DNA of 37,221 nucleotides. Origin: Bacteroidales bacterium (GTDB lineage: Bacteria > Bacteroidota > Bacteroidia > Bacteroidales > UBA932). Both the position numbers and the translations under genes were made by a program. The notes beneath the pieces were generated by a model. That model was not told the DNA's origin and made no database searches. It was given only the letters and a program-made list of their open reading frames with translations. This document shows, piece after piece, positions 7,739 through 16,381 of this stretch (position 1 is the stretch's first letter; each line of letters starts with the position of its first letter). The DNA lies in assembly GCA_017614795.1 (NCBI GenBank), contig JAGABD010000012.1:1-37221 (forward strand). The letters are read 5' to 3'.

Positions 7739-8925
7739 AATTCTTCCTGAAGATTCATTTGCTTGAACCAGGCCACGAGGGCGTCGGCGACGCTGCGTCC
7801 GAACTCCCGCGCGCTGTTCTCGTTAACCTCTACCCCTTCCGCATTGGCGAAGGGAACTTCGAAGCAGCAGCAGAGATGCAGCACCCCGGCGGGCAGATGA
7901 AGCATCGCCCAGATCCTGCAGGACTGGCCCTGCGAGTAGTTCTTGTTGGTGTTCCACCTGGTGCCGAACTCCACGTTGTTCGCTCCGCTATAGGGAATTC
8001 CCTTGGCGTACTGCTCCATAAGCGAGGTGAAGAGCGCCTCGGCATCGTTGTCGGGCACGATCTCGGGATTGCTCATAGGGCAGGACATACGCTCTTCGGT
8101 AGGGCCGGAAATCCAGGGGTCGTGAATGTCGATGATAGCCTGAGGCTTCTTGGCGGCATAAAGCTCAGACACGGCCTTGGTTTCGGGATAGAGGAAGAGG
8201 TCGTAGTCGCGGTTGTGGTCGTGGGGAGCGCGGAACTTGCCCTGCTCGCCGTTAACCACTCCGTCGTAGTCCACGAAGGGCACGATGGAAATCTCCACAT
8301 TTTCCCTGAGCCACGCTCCGGCTTCGCTGTCGGCGCAGCAGGCCTGGGCGATGCCGTCCATCACGAAGGATGCCACCGACTCGGAGCAATGGTGACGGGC
8401 GGTCAGCACGACGCGGTACTTCTCTCCGCCGTCAAGGCGTCCGAAGGTCGCGAAGGGAACGTCTTTCCCGCTTCTGCTGGGGCAGAGCACTCCGGTACGA
8501 TAGAGATTCTTGTCGAGCGAAGCGAGGAGCTTCTCCCAGTTTTCGGGCAGATAGGGGATGCACTCGTAGAAGTAGACATCCTTGTCCTTAGGCCCGAATG
8601 TCCAGGTGAAAGACTTGCCTGCGCCGTCGTTGCTGTAGAAGAAGGTCTTGCCCTTGTCCAGCGACACCACGGCGCCGCGCGCTCCCACCCATTTCTTGGG
8701 GAACTGGAAAGTCAGCGTCTTGCCCTGGGCGCCGCGAACGCGCATCGCCCAATAGAACCATTCCTTGGTGTTCTGGCTGATGTCCGGGCTCACGTAGACG
8801 GTGTCGCCGCTCATCTTCTCGAACACTATGTTGCCGGCGGGCAGACAGGCGTCCACTTCGACGCCCTGGCCCTTGCACGCGATTATTCCGCACGCAAGGG
8901 CAATAATCGCTATCGCTCTTTTCAT
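7729..8925 (-). CDS. M14-family zinc carboxypeptidase-like lipoprotein
   Basis: 398 residues. The signal peptide ends G-I-I-A-C17, a good lipobox. Residues about 25-130 resemble the beta-sandwich domain preceding some M14 peptidases. The catalytic domain follows: H179-x2-E182 in A-R-H-H-C-S-E-S, H-D-H-N-R-D-Y-D with the substrate-binding Arg, third zinc ligand H268 in I-I-D-I-H-D-P-W, and the general base E356 in C-C-C-F-E-V-P-F. All expected M14 residues are present, so it should be active at the cell envelope, on peptides or peptidoglycan stems. Three Cys in a row immediately before the catalytic region are odd for an exported protein. It overlaps luxS by 10 bases. Confidence 0.85.
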   Translation of the reverse strand: MKRAIAIIALACGIIACKGQGVEVDACLPAGNIVFEKMSGDTVYVSPDISQNTKEWFYWAMRVRGAQGKTLTFQFPKKWVGARGAVVSLDKGKTFFYSNDGAGKSFTWTFGPKDKDVYFYECIPYLPENWEKLLASLDKNLYRTGVLCPSRSGKDVPFATFGRLDGGEKYRVVLTARHHCSESVASFVMDGIAQACCADSEAGAWLRENVEISIVPFVDYDGVVNGEQGKFRAPHDHNRDYDLFLYPETKAVSELYAAKKPQAIIDIHDPWISGPTEERMSCPMSNPEIVPDNDAEALFTSLMEQYAKGIPYSGANNVEFGTRWNTNKNYSQGQSCRIWAMLHLPAGVLHLCCCFEVPFANAEGVEVNENSAREFGRSVADALVAWFKQMNLQEELWK

Positions 8926-8943
8926 TGGTGCAAACGTTTTATT

Positions 8944-11154
8944 CTATTGCCAGAGGCCGAGGGCCTTGAGGTGGTCTCCGACTATGCCGGCGACTACCTT
9001 GGCGCCTTCGTGGGTGATGTGGGTGTTGTCGTTTTGCGTCGCATCCAGTTTATTGGTCACATAATAGGGTTCGGACCCCTCGTATCCCACGCTCTGGAGC
9101 CACTGACGGTGATATAGGTTGACGTCGATGAACGCGACTCCCAACTCGGAGGCGACGCTGCGAATGGCCGCGTTATACGTGGGGACGGTCTCGTTGGGCG
9201 TGCTGCCGGAGAAAGAACGGCTGTTGGTAGTGGTGCAGAGGACGGGAATCGCTCCCTTGGCCTGAACATCGGCAATCATCCTCTTGAGGTTGGGCTGGAA
9301 GTTGCCCACTACTACGCCCTGGTACTCCTCGGTGGAACTTCCGTCCAGCTCCGTATGCTTTTCGGCATTGGAGCTGCTGTCGTTGATGCCGAATTCGATG
9401 ACCACCACGTCTCCGGCATAGCAGCTGCTGAGGAGTCCGGCCCAATGCCCGTTGGTTATGAAGGACTTGGTGCTTCTTCCGCCGACCGCGAGGTTCATCA
9501 CTTCGGCGTTGTTGCCGAGAGTATCCGCCAGTTTCTGGCCCCAGCCTGCCCTCGGGTACTCGGACTGCGAGTTGGTCCGGCAGACAGAGTCGCTGGCCAG
9601 GAGGAACTTCTTCTTGCTGGAGGGATTGACGGGGTTGCTCTCGTCGGATGTCCAGTAGAACGGCCAGTAATGCACCTGGACGGCGCTATGGTACAGGTAA
9701 ACGGTAGCAGATTCGTCGATGCCCGCGATATCCTCCTCCGACACGGTAATCGTGTTCCAGTACTTTGCCCAGGCGTCGGAATTGATATTGGAGTCGGTAC
9801 GGTTCTCGGTTTGAGAAGCATCCGCAACCTCCGTGGGAGTCAAAGTCTTGAGTACGGTGGAGGTTACTCCGTTGACCTTTTTGAGTATCGCAAGATAGAA
9901 AGTGGGGACGGTGGTACCCCAGGGGGCTCCGTAGAACTTGATTCTGCCGGGCCTGTTGATCCGGAACGAGATGTATCGGTTTGCCGGAATCACGTTGGGA
10001 TAATCCGTGCTCCAGGAGTTGACCTTCTCGCATACCATGCGGTTGCCGTAGAAGGTAAGTCCGGGCCCTCCGTAAGTGACATTGTTGGAGATTACCGGCT
10101 GGTTGACGGGCCTCTTGTCCGATGGAGTGCTGGCCACGCCATAGTCCGCAAGCTCTTCCGTGTCGTACGATGCCCTGCGGGAAACGCCGGGCTGCAAACC
10201 GTAGTCGAAAGCGGTGGGGTCGTTCGGCCAGGGATCCGCTTGCGCCGGCTCTGGCTTGACGTTGGGGAGGTTGTGCGCCACGGCGGTGAACTTGCCGCGG
10301 ACAATCACCAGGTCGTTGTTCAGGCTGACAGTGAAGGGCTCGATAGTAGCCGCATCCTTGGTCGTAGGATCCGCCGCGAATGCCGTAATCGTAAGCTTCA
10401 CGTTATGGTATGTGCCGGGGAGCATGCCCACGTATACATAGCCGGGTTCGTAAGTGACGCCGTTCTTGTTCGCGTAGCGCGTATTGGCGATGATGCTCTT
10501 GACGCCACCACCCGGAACGAGGCTGGCGACAGGATCATTGCCGGAATAATCGATTGTAATCTTGCCCGCCATATCCTCGTCGGCGGAGACGGTGACCGAC
10601 TTTATGGCAGCCGAGCTTCCGTCCGGGAACTTGCCTATGCTGTAACGGAGATACCCGAGCACTGAGCGCATCTTGGCGTCGCCGGGCTTCATCACGGCGA
10701 TGCCTGTGGTGGCATCGAAGGAACTGCTCATGGAAGGCGACTGGGTGGTCTTGATAGCGAGACTCTCTCCCGAAAGGGTCCATCCGTTGAGGACAGACTT
10801 CTCGTTGGCAGAAGACTTGCCGGACCAGAGGACCATCTTCACCTTGGCTGTGGTGGGCCAGGTGTCGCAGGAGAAGCTGCGAGTGGCCGAGGCCGAGCTT
10901 GCCGTGCTGGTGAAATCGTAGCGCTTGTTGTCCTGGTCGAAGACATAGATGATCTTGTCCGTGCCGCTGGAACTCCAGCGTATTTGGGCGTTGTTGACCA
11001 GATAGGTCCTGGACGCGGGTTCGCTGTCCTCGAAACCTACTTCAAGGGTTTTGGTGATGAAATCTCCCTTGGCTGCACGGAGTTCTTTTGTGCAGGAAAG
11101 GCTCGCCATTGCGGCGATTGCCAGGGAAATGAAGGATATTGTTCTCAGTTTCAT
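8944..11154 (-). CDS. large SGNH/GDSL esterase lipoprotein with fimbrillin-like N-terminus (paralogue B)
   Basis: 736 residues. The lipobox S-L-S-C21 defines the start at ATG 11154; a longer frame to 11208 would run over the promoter. Residues about 30-300 look like a fimbrillin/Mfa-like domain (S-R-T-Y, I-R-W-S, V-Y-V-G-M-L-P-G-T-Y). Residues about 355-502 repeat the unrecognised region of paralogue A, and the rest is the SGNH domain: A-S-D-S523 (Gly of GDS replaced by Ser), V-G-G-R-S-T-K-S, F-G-I-N-D and D-N-T-H-I-T. Likely a surface carbohydrate O-deacetylase. It has its own promoter candidate at 11174-11204, so this gene and those after it can be transcribed apart from the MBOAT gene. Confidence 0.82.
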   Translation of the reverse strand: MKLRTISFISLAIAAMASLSCTKELRAAKGDFITKTLEVGFEDSEPASRTYLVNNAQIRWSSSGTDKIIYVFDQDNKRYDFTSTASSASATRSFSCDTWPTTAKVKMVLWSGKSSANEKSVLNGWTLSGESLAIKTTQSPSMSSSFDATTGIAVMKPGDAKMRSVLGYLRYSIGKFPDGSSAAIKSVTVSADEDMAGKITIDYSGNDPVASLVPGGGVKSIIANTRYANKNGVTYEPGYVYVGMLPGTYHNVKLTITAFAADPTTKDAATIEPFTVSLNNDLVIVRGKFTAVAHNLPNVKPEPAQADPWPNDPTAFDYGLQPGVSRRASYDTEELADYGVASTPSDKRPVNQPVISNNVTYGGPGLTFYGNRMVCEKVNSWSTDYPNVIPANRYISFRINRPGRIKFYGAPWGTTVPTFYLAILKKVNGVTSTVLKTLTPTEVADASQTENRTDSNINSDAWAKYWNTITVSEEDIAGIDESATVYLYHSAVQVHYWPFYWTSDESNPVNPSSKKKFLLASDSVCRTNSQSEYPRAGWGQKLADTLGNNAEVMNLAVGGRSTKSFITNGHWAGLLSSCYAGDVVVIEFGINDSSSNAEKHTELDGSSTEEYQGVVVGNFQPNLKRMIADVQAKGAIPVLCTTTNSRSFSGSTPNETVPTYNAAIRSVASELGVAFIDVNLYHRQWLQSVGYEGSEPYYVTNKLDATQNDNTHITHEGAKVVAGIVGDHLKALGLWQ

Positions 11155-11160
11155 AATCGT

Positions 11161-11194
11161 GCGGATTAACTTACAAATATGCAAATTAATCTGC
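11161..11194. promoter_or_regulatory. inverted repeat across the promoter of SGNH lipoprotein B
   Basis: GCGGATTAA (11161-11169) and TTAATCTGC (11186-11194) are 9-base inverted arms with one mismatch and a 16-base spacer. The centre falls on the -7 box, as expected for a repressor operator. Confidence 0.4.
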
Positions 11195-11204
11195 ACTAAT
11201 GCAA
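11174..11204 (-). promoter_or_regulatory. internal promoter candidate for SGNH lipoprotein B
   Basis: On the minus strand CATATTTG (11174-11181) has one mismatch to TAnnTTTG, with TTG (11202-11204) 20 bases upstream. The leader to the ATG would be about 19 bases. This 53-base gap is the largest within the 13-gene run, which supports a real transcription start here. Confidence 0.45.
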
Positions 11205-11207
11205 GCA

Positions 11208-13007
11208 TTAGAACTGGAAGTAGATGAAACTCTGCAGCCCCGCAGTGATGAACTGATAGATGATGAAGATGGCAACCAGCACCGCCGCGAGCATCAGGCC
11301 GACGGGCATCCGCGAGAACCAGATGCGATAGCGCCTCTTGAACCTGTCGGGCAGCCAGTGCACCAGCATGCCGACCGCGAAGACTGTCAGCACGGCCGCG
11401 TGCTGCTTCGCCATAGCCGGAATCAGCGACAGGTCCCAGGCGCCTCCGATGCGCTCGATCATATTCTTGGCGGTGTTCCAGGCGGTTTCATTGGCAATCG
11501 CCGGGTCGAGGTTCGACCCGCTTCGGAAGAATAGTCGCGTAAACGTTATGAAGACGAAGGTCTGCGCCACTGCCCACCACTTCATTTCTGAGTTTAAAAC
11601 GTATTTTACTATCGCGCCGAGAGTTGTTATGAGCATCCAGACGAAGAAGATGTTCCAGACGGGGGCGGGGAAATAGCGCGCTACTAGCCAGAGCGCGAAG
11701 GTGACGCCGGCGGAGATGAGCACCCGCGCCAGGTTGCCCCAGGAACTCCAGAACTTGTAGATTATCATCCCGAGGCCGTTGAGGCCGCCCCAAATCATAA
11801 AATTCCAGCTCGCCCCGTGCCAGAGACCTCCCAGCAGCATCGTGTTCATCGAATTGACGTTGGTCACTATCTTGCGCTTCTTCTCGGGCGAACGCCGGGC
11901 GGCAATCACCAGCGCCACGGCAATGACAGCCACGATGACGCCCACTATCGGCATGCCGCTCAGAAATACTCCTATGAGGGTGATGACGCCTATGCAGATC
12001 CAGGTGGCGGGGGTGCCGTTGCGGTTGCCTCCGAGGGGGATGTAGAGGTAGTCCTTCAGCCAGCTGGAGAGCGAAATGTGCCAGCGCTTCCAGAACTGTC
12101 CGGCGTTGGTGGCCTTGTAGGGAGAGTTGAAGTTGAGGGGCAGCCAGAAGCCCAGAAGCATCGCCACGCCGGTCGCTATGTCGGTGTAGCCGGAGAAGTC
12201 GGCGTAGACCTGCAGCGAATAGCAGAACAGCGCGCATAGGTTCTCGAAACCGGTGTAGAGAAGCGGATTCTCAAATACCCTGTCGCAGAGGTTGACAGCT
12301 ATGAAGTCGCTGAGTATCAGTTTCTTGGCGAGGCCGTTGAGTATCCAGAAAACGGCTATTCCGAACCAGCGGCGGCTGAGATTGAAGGGCCTGTGAAGCT
12401 GGGGGATGAACTCGGGGGCGCGCACGATGGGACCTGCCACGAGCTGCGGAAAGAAACTCAGGTAGAAGCCGAAATCGAGGAAGTTCCGCACCGGGGCGAC
12501 CTTGCCCTTCTTGACGTCCACCACATAGCTTATCGCCTGGAAGGTGAAGAAGGAGATGCCTACCGGCAGGAAGATGCTGCCGCCGGTGAAGACGTCCCGC
12601 ACCCGCAGGTCCAGCCCGAACAGGCTGTTCACCGCGTCGGCGAAGAAATAGGCGTACTTGTAATAACCCAGCACCAGCAGATCCACCGCCACGCTGAGAG
12701 TAAGGAGCGCCCCTTTCCATCCCTGCCGGCGGATGCGCGGCATCAGGTTGGCGGCTATGTAGTTGTAGCAGATGACGAACAGCAGCAGGAGCAGGAACAC
12801 CCCGCTTGTCTTGTAGTAGAACCAGAGGCTCGAAAGGAAGAGCCAGGCATTGCGGATGTGCAGCTTGTCGCGGCGGATGAGTGAGAAGCCCCCGTACACC
12901 AGCGCGAGGAAGGCCCAGAACCAGAACTGCGTGAACAGCAGCGGATGGGCCTGGTCGAAGCCGAACAGGCGGTGGCAGAAATCCATTATGAGTTCGCCGT
13001 TGCTCAT
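11208..13007 (-). CDS. MBOAT family O-acyltransferase (AlgI/PatA/DltB type)
   Basis: 599 residues with about a dozen hydrophobic segments. The MBOAT core is clear: F-L-P-V-G-I-S-F-F-T-F-Q, F-F-P-Q-L-V-A-G-P-I-V-R, F-W-K-R-W-H310-I-S-L-S-S-W-L-K-D-Y and the essential G-G-L-W-H407-G-A-S-W-N-F. AlgI-type members move acyl groups, usually acetyl, across the inner membrane for transfer to extracytoplasmic polymers such as alginate, peptidoglycan or teichoic acid. The SGNH protein upstream overlaps it by 4 bases (ATGA), the classic two-component acylation arrangement. The acceptor is unknown; no polymer synthesis genes are in view. Confidence 0.92.
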   Translation of the reverse strand: MSNGELIMDFCHRLFGFDQAHPLLFTQFWFWAFLALVYGGFSLIRRDKLHIRNAWLFLSSLWFYYKTSGVFLLLLLFVICYNYIAANLMPRIRRQGWKGALLTLSVAVDLLVLGYYKYAYFFADAVNSLFGLDLRVRDVFTGGSIFLPVGISFFTFQAISYVVDVKKGKVAPVRNFLDFGFYLSFFPQLVAGPIVRAPEFIPQLHRPFNLSRRWFGIAVFWILNGLAKKLILSDFIAVNLCDRVFENPLLYTGFENLCALFCYSLQVYADFSGYTDIATGVAMLLGFWLPLNFNSPYKATNAGQFWKRWHISLSSWLKDYLYIPLGGNRNGTPATWICIGVITLIGVFLSGMPIVGVIVAVIAVALVIAARRSPEKKRKIVTNVNSMNTMLLGGLWHGASWNFMIWGGLNGLGMIIYKFWSSWGNLARVLISAGVTFALWLVARYFPAPVWNIFFVWMLITTLGAIVKYVLNSEMKWWAVAQTFVFITFTRLFFRSGSNLDPAIANETAWNTAKNMIERIGGAWDLSLIPAMAKQHAAVLTVFAVGMLVHWLPDRFKRRYRIWFSRMPVGLMLAAVLVAIFIIYQFITAGLQSFIYFQF

Positions 13008-14440
13008 TCGCTTCGCAGGAATTCATCCGCGGCCTCCCCGCCGAGTTCCCGGCGCAGGCGGTACAGATCGTAATACAACAATATCGCGTCCGCAAGTTTG
13101 CGGCCCATTATGTCGGCTCCGGCAGGGGTGAAGTGGACGTAGTCCTGCCCGGCGAGGGGTGGGTTGTGCGCCACCCACTGCTTCATCGAGCCGCTGCCGC
13201 CCATAATATGGAAGATGTCCCAGTAGGCGTCGCCGTGGCTGAGCGCGAGGTTTCGCAGGGAATCCACCACCTCGGGCAGGCGCTTGTAGGAAAGGATGCG
13301 CCCGTCGGAGTCGCGGCACATATCGGAAGGTCCTATGAATAGAATCTTCGAGTCCGGAGCCACCGAGTGCAGGTAGTCGAGCTGCCTGCGGAGCTGGTCC
13401 ATATAGTCGGAGATGCGCTTTTCGTTGCGAAGGTACGGCATCGAATTGCCGCCGAACTGCAGTATCAGCAGCCGGGTGTCCCCGAGCCGTATGGCATCGC
13501 CTATGGACGCCCTGTCGATGGAGGTGAATTCTGTGCCCGAAGAGCCCCTCAGCGGCATATTGTCCACTGCGATTCCGCCTGCCGCGTCATCCAGCATTAT
13601 GCCGTAGACCTCTCCCTTTCCGTCGAAACGGATGGTGCCCTTCTTGGCAGGACGAGGGAGGTCCCACGACAGCAGCCTCACTCCCTTCTGCCCTGCCGGT
13701 ACGGTCTGAGGAAGCAGCTTGAAGGTATCCACCTGAAGTTTCGTGCGGATGCCGTAACCGGCCTTCGCCGCCAGAAGCACGCTGACCTTGGAGAACTGGC
13801 GGACGTTTTCCGGCGTGGTGCGCTGGGCCGGGGCGCGGAAGGTCACAGCCGATGGACCGTGAACCTCGCAGAACTGCGCCATCACCCCGTAACGCCTGTG
13901 CGGCGCCCGCCTCGTGGTGGAATCGCCGTACATAGTGTAATGGAGGATGCTGCCTTCGGCATTATGGAAGACGGATGCCGACGGCACGTTGCTCATCGCG
14001 GGGAAGATGCCGGTGCCGCTGCCTCCGAAACGCTCCTGGAGAGCGGTGCGAAGGTTCATCGACATTCGGTCCATCTCGATCTGCGAGTCGCCGTAATAGG
14101 CGATGCGCCGGGTGGCGCTGTCGCGGAGAGCCGTCTCGAACGATTCGAAAACGCCGTCCAGCCAGGTATAGTCGTCGCCGGGGAAATAGATTCTCGCGGG
14201 GTTGCTGCGGATGAATTCGCGGCAGAAGGAGAGGCTCGCGGAATCCGCTTCGCTGATGCTCTGAATCGCAGCTTCGACGTCGGGGACATCCTCCGACATC
14301 TTCTCGAGGTCGGCCTCTCGGGACAGGAAACGCCAGGTCCTGCCCGCCATCCTTACCCCGGAAGCCGGAAAAACCGCCCACGCGATTCCCATCAGCGCCA
14401 GCACGGAAAAGATGAAGGCGAGGACCCCGGAGCGGTTCAT
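13004..14440 (-). CDS. membrane-anchored SGNH protein partnering the MBOAT acyltransferase
   Basis: 478 residues. One N-terminal membrane anchor (about 5-26) places the rest in the periplasm. The SGNH-type domain has Y-G-D118-S119-Q-I-E-M (nucleophile Ser), Q-F-G-G-N-S (block III) and D-Y-V-H-F-T-P near residue 435 (Asp/His dyad). About 200 residues between blocks I and III are likely a beta-rich insert. In AlgJ/AlgX, PatB and similar systems this kind of protein takes the acetyl group from the MBOAT carrier and places it on the polymer; an esterase role is the alternative. It overlaps the MBOAT start by 4 bases, implying coupled translation. It is not closely similar to the two SGNH lipoproteins downstream. 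Confidence 0.8.
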   Translation of the reverse strand: MNRSGVLAFIFSVLALMGIAWAVFPASGVRMAGRTWRFLSREADLEKMSEDVPDVEAAIQSISEADSASLSFCREFIRSNPARIYFPGDDYTWLDGVFESFETALRDSATRRIAYYGDSQIEMDRMSMNLRTALQERFGGSGTGIFPAMSNVPSASVFHNAEGSILHYTMYGDSTTRRAPHRRYGVMAQFCEVHGPSAVTFRAPAQRTTPENVRQFSKVSVLLAAKAGYGIRTKLQVDTFKLLPQTVPAGQKGVRLLSWDLPRPAKKGTIRFDGKGEVYGIMLDDAAGGIAVDNMPLRGSSGTEFTSIDRASIGDAIRLGDTRLLILQFGGNSMPYLRNEKRISDYMDQLRRQLDYLHSVAPDSKILFIGPSDMCRDSDGRILSYKRLPEVVDSLRNLALSHGDAYWDIFHIMGGSGSMKQWVAHNPPLAGQDYVHFTPAGADIMGRKLADAILLYYDLYRLRRELGGEAADEFLRSE

Positions 14441-14449
14441 TCTGTGCGT

Positions 14450-15451
14450 TTAGTCGCCGAGAGTGGCAACCATCACGGCCTTGATGGTGTGCATACGGTT
14501 CTCGGCCTCGTCGAACACTATGCTCGCGGGGCTCTCGAACACCTCTTCGGTAACCTCGATGCCGTCCAGGCCGAACTTCTTGTGGACGTCGCGGCCCGCC
14601 TGGGTTTCGAGGTTGTGGTACGAAGGAAGGCAGTGCATGAACTTGCAGTCGGGGTTGCCGGTGCGCTTCATCAGCGAAGCGTTCACCTGGTAGGGCAGAA
14701 GCATCGCGATGCGCTCTTTCCAGACCTCGTCGGGCTCGCCCATCGACACCCATATGTCGGTGTAGATGAAGTCGCAGCCCTTCACGCCTGCGTCGACGTC
14801 GTCGGTGATGGTGATGCGGGCGCCGGTCTCCTTCGCTATTTCACGGCAGGTAGCCACGAGTTCGGGAGCGGGCTGGAGGGGCTTGGGAGCCACGATGCGA
14901 ACGTCCATGCCCATCTTCGCGCCGCCAACCAGCAGCGAGTTGCCCATATTGTAGCGGGCGTCGCCGAGATATGCGTAGGTGACCTGTTCCAGCGGCTTGC
15001 CGGCGTGCTCGCGCATCGTGAGGAAGTCCGCAAGTATCTGGGTGGGGTGGAATTCGTTGGTGAGGCCGTTCCATACCGGCACTCCGGAGTATTGGGCGAG
15101 TTCCTCGACCGTCTTCTGGGCGAAACCGCGGTACTCGATGCCGTCGTACATGCGTCCGAGCACGCGGGCGGTGTCCTTCATCGACTCCTTGATGCCGATC
15201 TGCGAACCGGTGGGGCCGAGATAGGTGACGTGCGCGCCCTGGTCGTACGCCGCCACTTCGAACGAGCAGCGGGTGCGGGTGGAGGTCTTCTCGAAGATGA
15301 GGGCGATGTTTCGGCCCTTCATCGTCTGCACTTCCCTGCCGGCCTTCTTGGCGGCCTTGAGCTCGGCCGCGAGGTCGAGCAGATATCTTATTTCTTCGGG
15401 TGTGAAATCCAGCAGTTTAAGAAAACTGCGCTTCTTGAGATTTACTGCCAT
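14450..15451 (-). CDS. argF: ornithine carbamoyltransferase
   Basis: 333 residues, normal length. It interconverts ornithine plus carbamoyl phosphate and citrulline plus phosphate. Motifs: S57-T-R-T-R for carbamoyl phosphate, H-P-T-Q, D-x3-S-M-G-E (the ornithine-type loop, not the acetyl- or succinylornithine type), and H-C-L-P-S-Y-H. The start is ATG 15451 ([16 protein letters not shown]); the frame stays open further upstream inside arcC, but that part is noise. Its position directly after carbamate kinase and a deiminase-like gene suggests the catabolic (ArcB) direction, making carbamoyl phosphate from citrulline; a biosynthetic role cannot be excluded. Confidence 0.93.
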   Translation of the reverse strand: MAVNLKKRSFLKLLDFTPEEIRYLLDLAAELKAAKKAGREVQTMKGRNIALIFEKTSTRTRCSFEVAAYDQGAHVTYLGPTGSQIGIKESMKDTARVLGRMYDGIEYRGFAQKTVEELAQYSGVPVWNGLTNEFHPTQILADFLTMREHAGKPLEQVTYAYLGDARYNMGNSLLVGGAKMGMDVRIVAPKPLQPAPELVATCREIAKETGARITITDDVDAGVKGCDFIYTDIWVSMGEPDEVWKERIAMLLPYQVNASLMKRTGNPDCKFMHCLPSYHNLETQAGRDVHKKFGLDGIEVTEEVFESPASIVFDEAENRMHTIKAVMVATLGD

Positions 15452-15462
15452 TTTATTGATAA

Positions 15463-16380
15463 TTAAGGGATTATTCTTGTTCCGCAAGCCGAGTCGCCAA
15501 GCTTTCCGGCCTCGGTTATGATGCATTGCCGTCCGCTTTCGCGCACGAACCTTATGCCCGCCCGCACCTTCGGCGCCATCGAGCCTTCGGCGAACTGGCC
15601 CTGGGCGAGATACTCCTCGGCTTCGGCCAAGGTCATCGTGTCGAGTGCCTTCTGCCCGGGCTTGTTGAAGTTGATGTAGACCTTCGGCACGTCGGTGAGG
15701 ATGTAGAATTCGTCGGCCCCGATGCATATCGCCGCGAGGGCGCTGGCGAGGTCCTTGTCAATCACGGCTTCCACTCCGTCGTGGCCTTCGGATGTCTTCA
15801 CGACAGGTATTCCGCCGCCGCCGACAGTCACTACTATGCAACCTTCTTCAGCCAGTTTCTTGACTATTTCGATATTGTTGATTTTCAACGGTTTGGGGCT
15901 TGCCACCACCTTGCGCCATCCTCTTCCCCGAGGGTCCTCCCTGTAATTCCCGCTTTCGGGTTTTGTCCGGTAATAAGGACCTACCGGTTTGGTCGGGTTG
16001 GCGAAGCCGGGGTCGTTTGCGTCGACCTCCACTCGGGTGACCAGCGACACCACGGGGCGGTCCAGCCCGGCGGCGTGAAGCTCTTTTTCGAGCCCGGTCT
16101 CGATAAGGTACGCTATCGAGCCCTGGGTTTCGGCGCCGCAGAAATCCATCGGCATCGCTTCGAGCCCGTGAATCTGCTTTCCGGCGTCGTGGCGCAGCAG
16201 GGCGTTGCCCACCTGGGGCCCGTTTCCGTGGCCTATAACTATGCCGTAACCCTGTTTTGCCAGGCCGCAGAGCTGGCGGCAGGCGTCCCGCACATTGGCG
16301 AGCTGCTCTTCGTAAGTGCCTTTCTGCCCGGCGCGCAGCAGCGCGTTTCCGCCGAAGGCTATCATCGCAAGTTTATCCAT
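15463..16380 (-). CDS. arcC: carbamate kinase
   Basis: 305 residues of the amino-acid-kinase fold. It transfers phosphate from carbamoyl phosphate to ADP, giving ATP, CO2 and ammonia. Visible signatures: A-F-G-G-N-A-L near the start, [10 protein letters not shown], a P-V-G-P-Y-Y segment, V-V-A-S-P-K-P, and [10 protein letters not shown] followed by A-V-I-D-K-D. The C-terminal M-A-P-K-V-R-A and the terminal G-T-R-I-I also fit ArcC. One base separates it from the deiminase-like gene and 11 bases from the carbamoyltransferase gene, so the three form a tight ADI-type operon. Confidence 0.95.
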   Translation of the reverse strand: MDKLAMIAFGGNALLRAGQKGTYEEQLANVRDACRQLCGLAKQGYGIVIGHGNGPQVGNALLRHDAGKQIHGLEAMPMDFCGAETQGSIAYLIETGLEKELHAAGLDRPVVSLVTRVEVDANDPGFANPTKPVGPYYRTKPESGNYREDPRGRGWRKVVASPKPLKINNIEIVKKLAEEGCIVVTVGGGGIPVVKTSEGHDGVEAVIDKDLASALAAICIGADEFYILTDVPKVYINFNKPGQKALDTMTLAEAEEYLAQGQFAEGSMAPKVRAGIRFVRESGRQCIITEAGKLGDSACGTRIIP

Positions 16381-16381
16381 T

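Noticed and set aside
7759..9117. A 452-residue plus-strand frame opposite the M14 gene
   Set aside because: It crosses a gene boundary on the other strand and shows no family features.
9355..10665. A 436-residue plus-strand frame opposite SGNH lipoprotein B
   Set aside because: The lipobox and SGNH motifs are on the minus strand; this is a shadow.
14450..15451. Acetyl- or succinylornithine carbamoyltransferase, as seen in some Bacteroidota
   Set aside because: The D-x3-S-M-G-E loop and the N-terminal F-L-K-L-L-D-F are those of ornithine-type enzymes.
13367..15466. A 699-residue plus-strand frame opposite the SGNH and carbamoyltransferase genes
   Set aside because: It spans two real genes on the other strand, shows no domain, and has the typical shadow composition.
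15452..15727. A 92-residue N-terminal extension of the carbamoyltransferase frame
   Set aside because: It lies inside arcC and lacks family similarity; the normal start M-A-V-N-L-K-K is at 15451.
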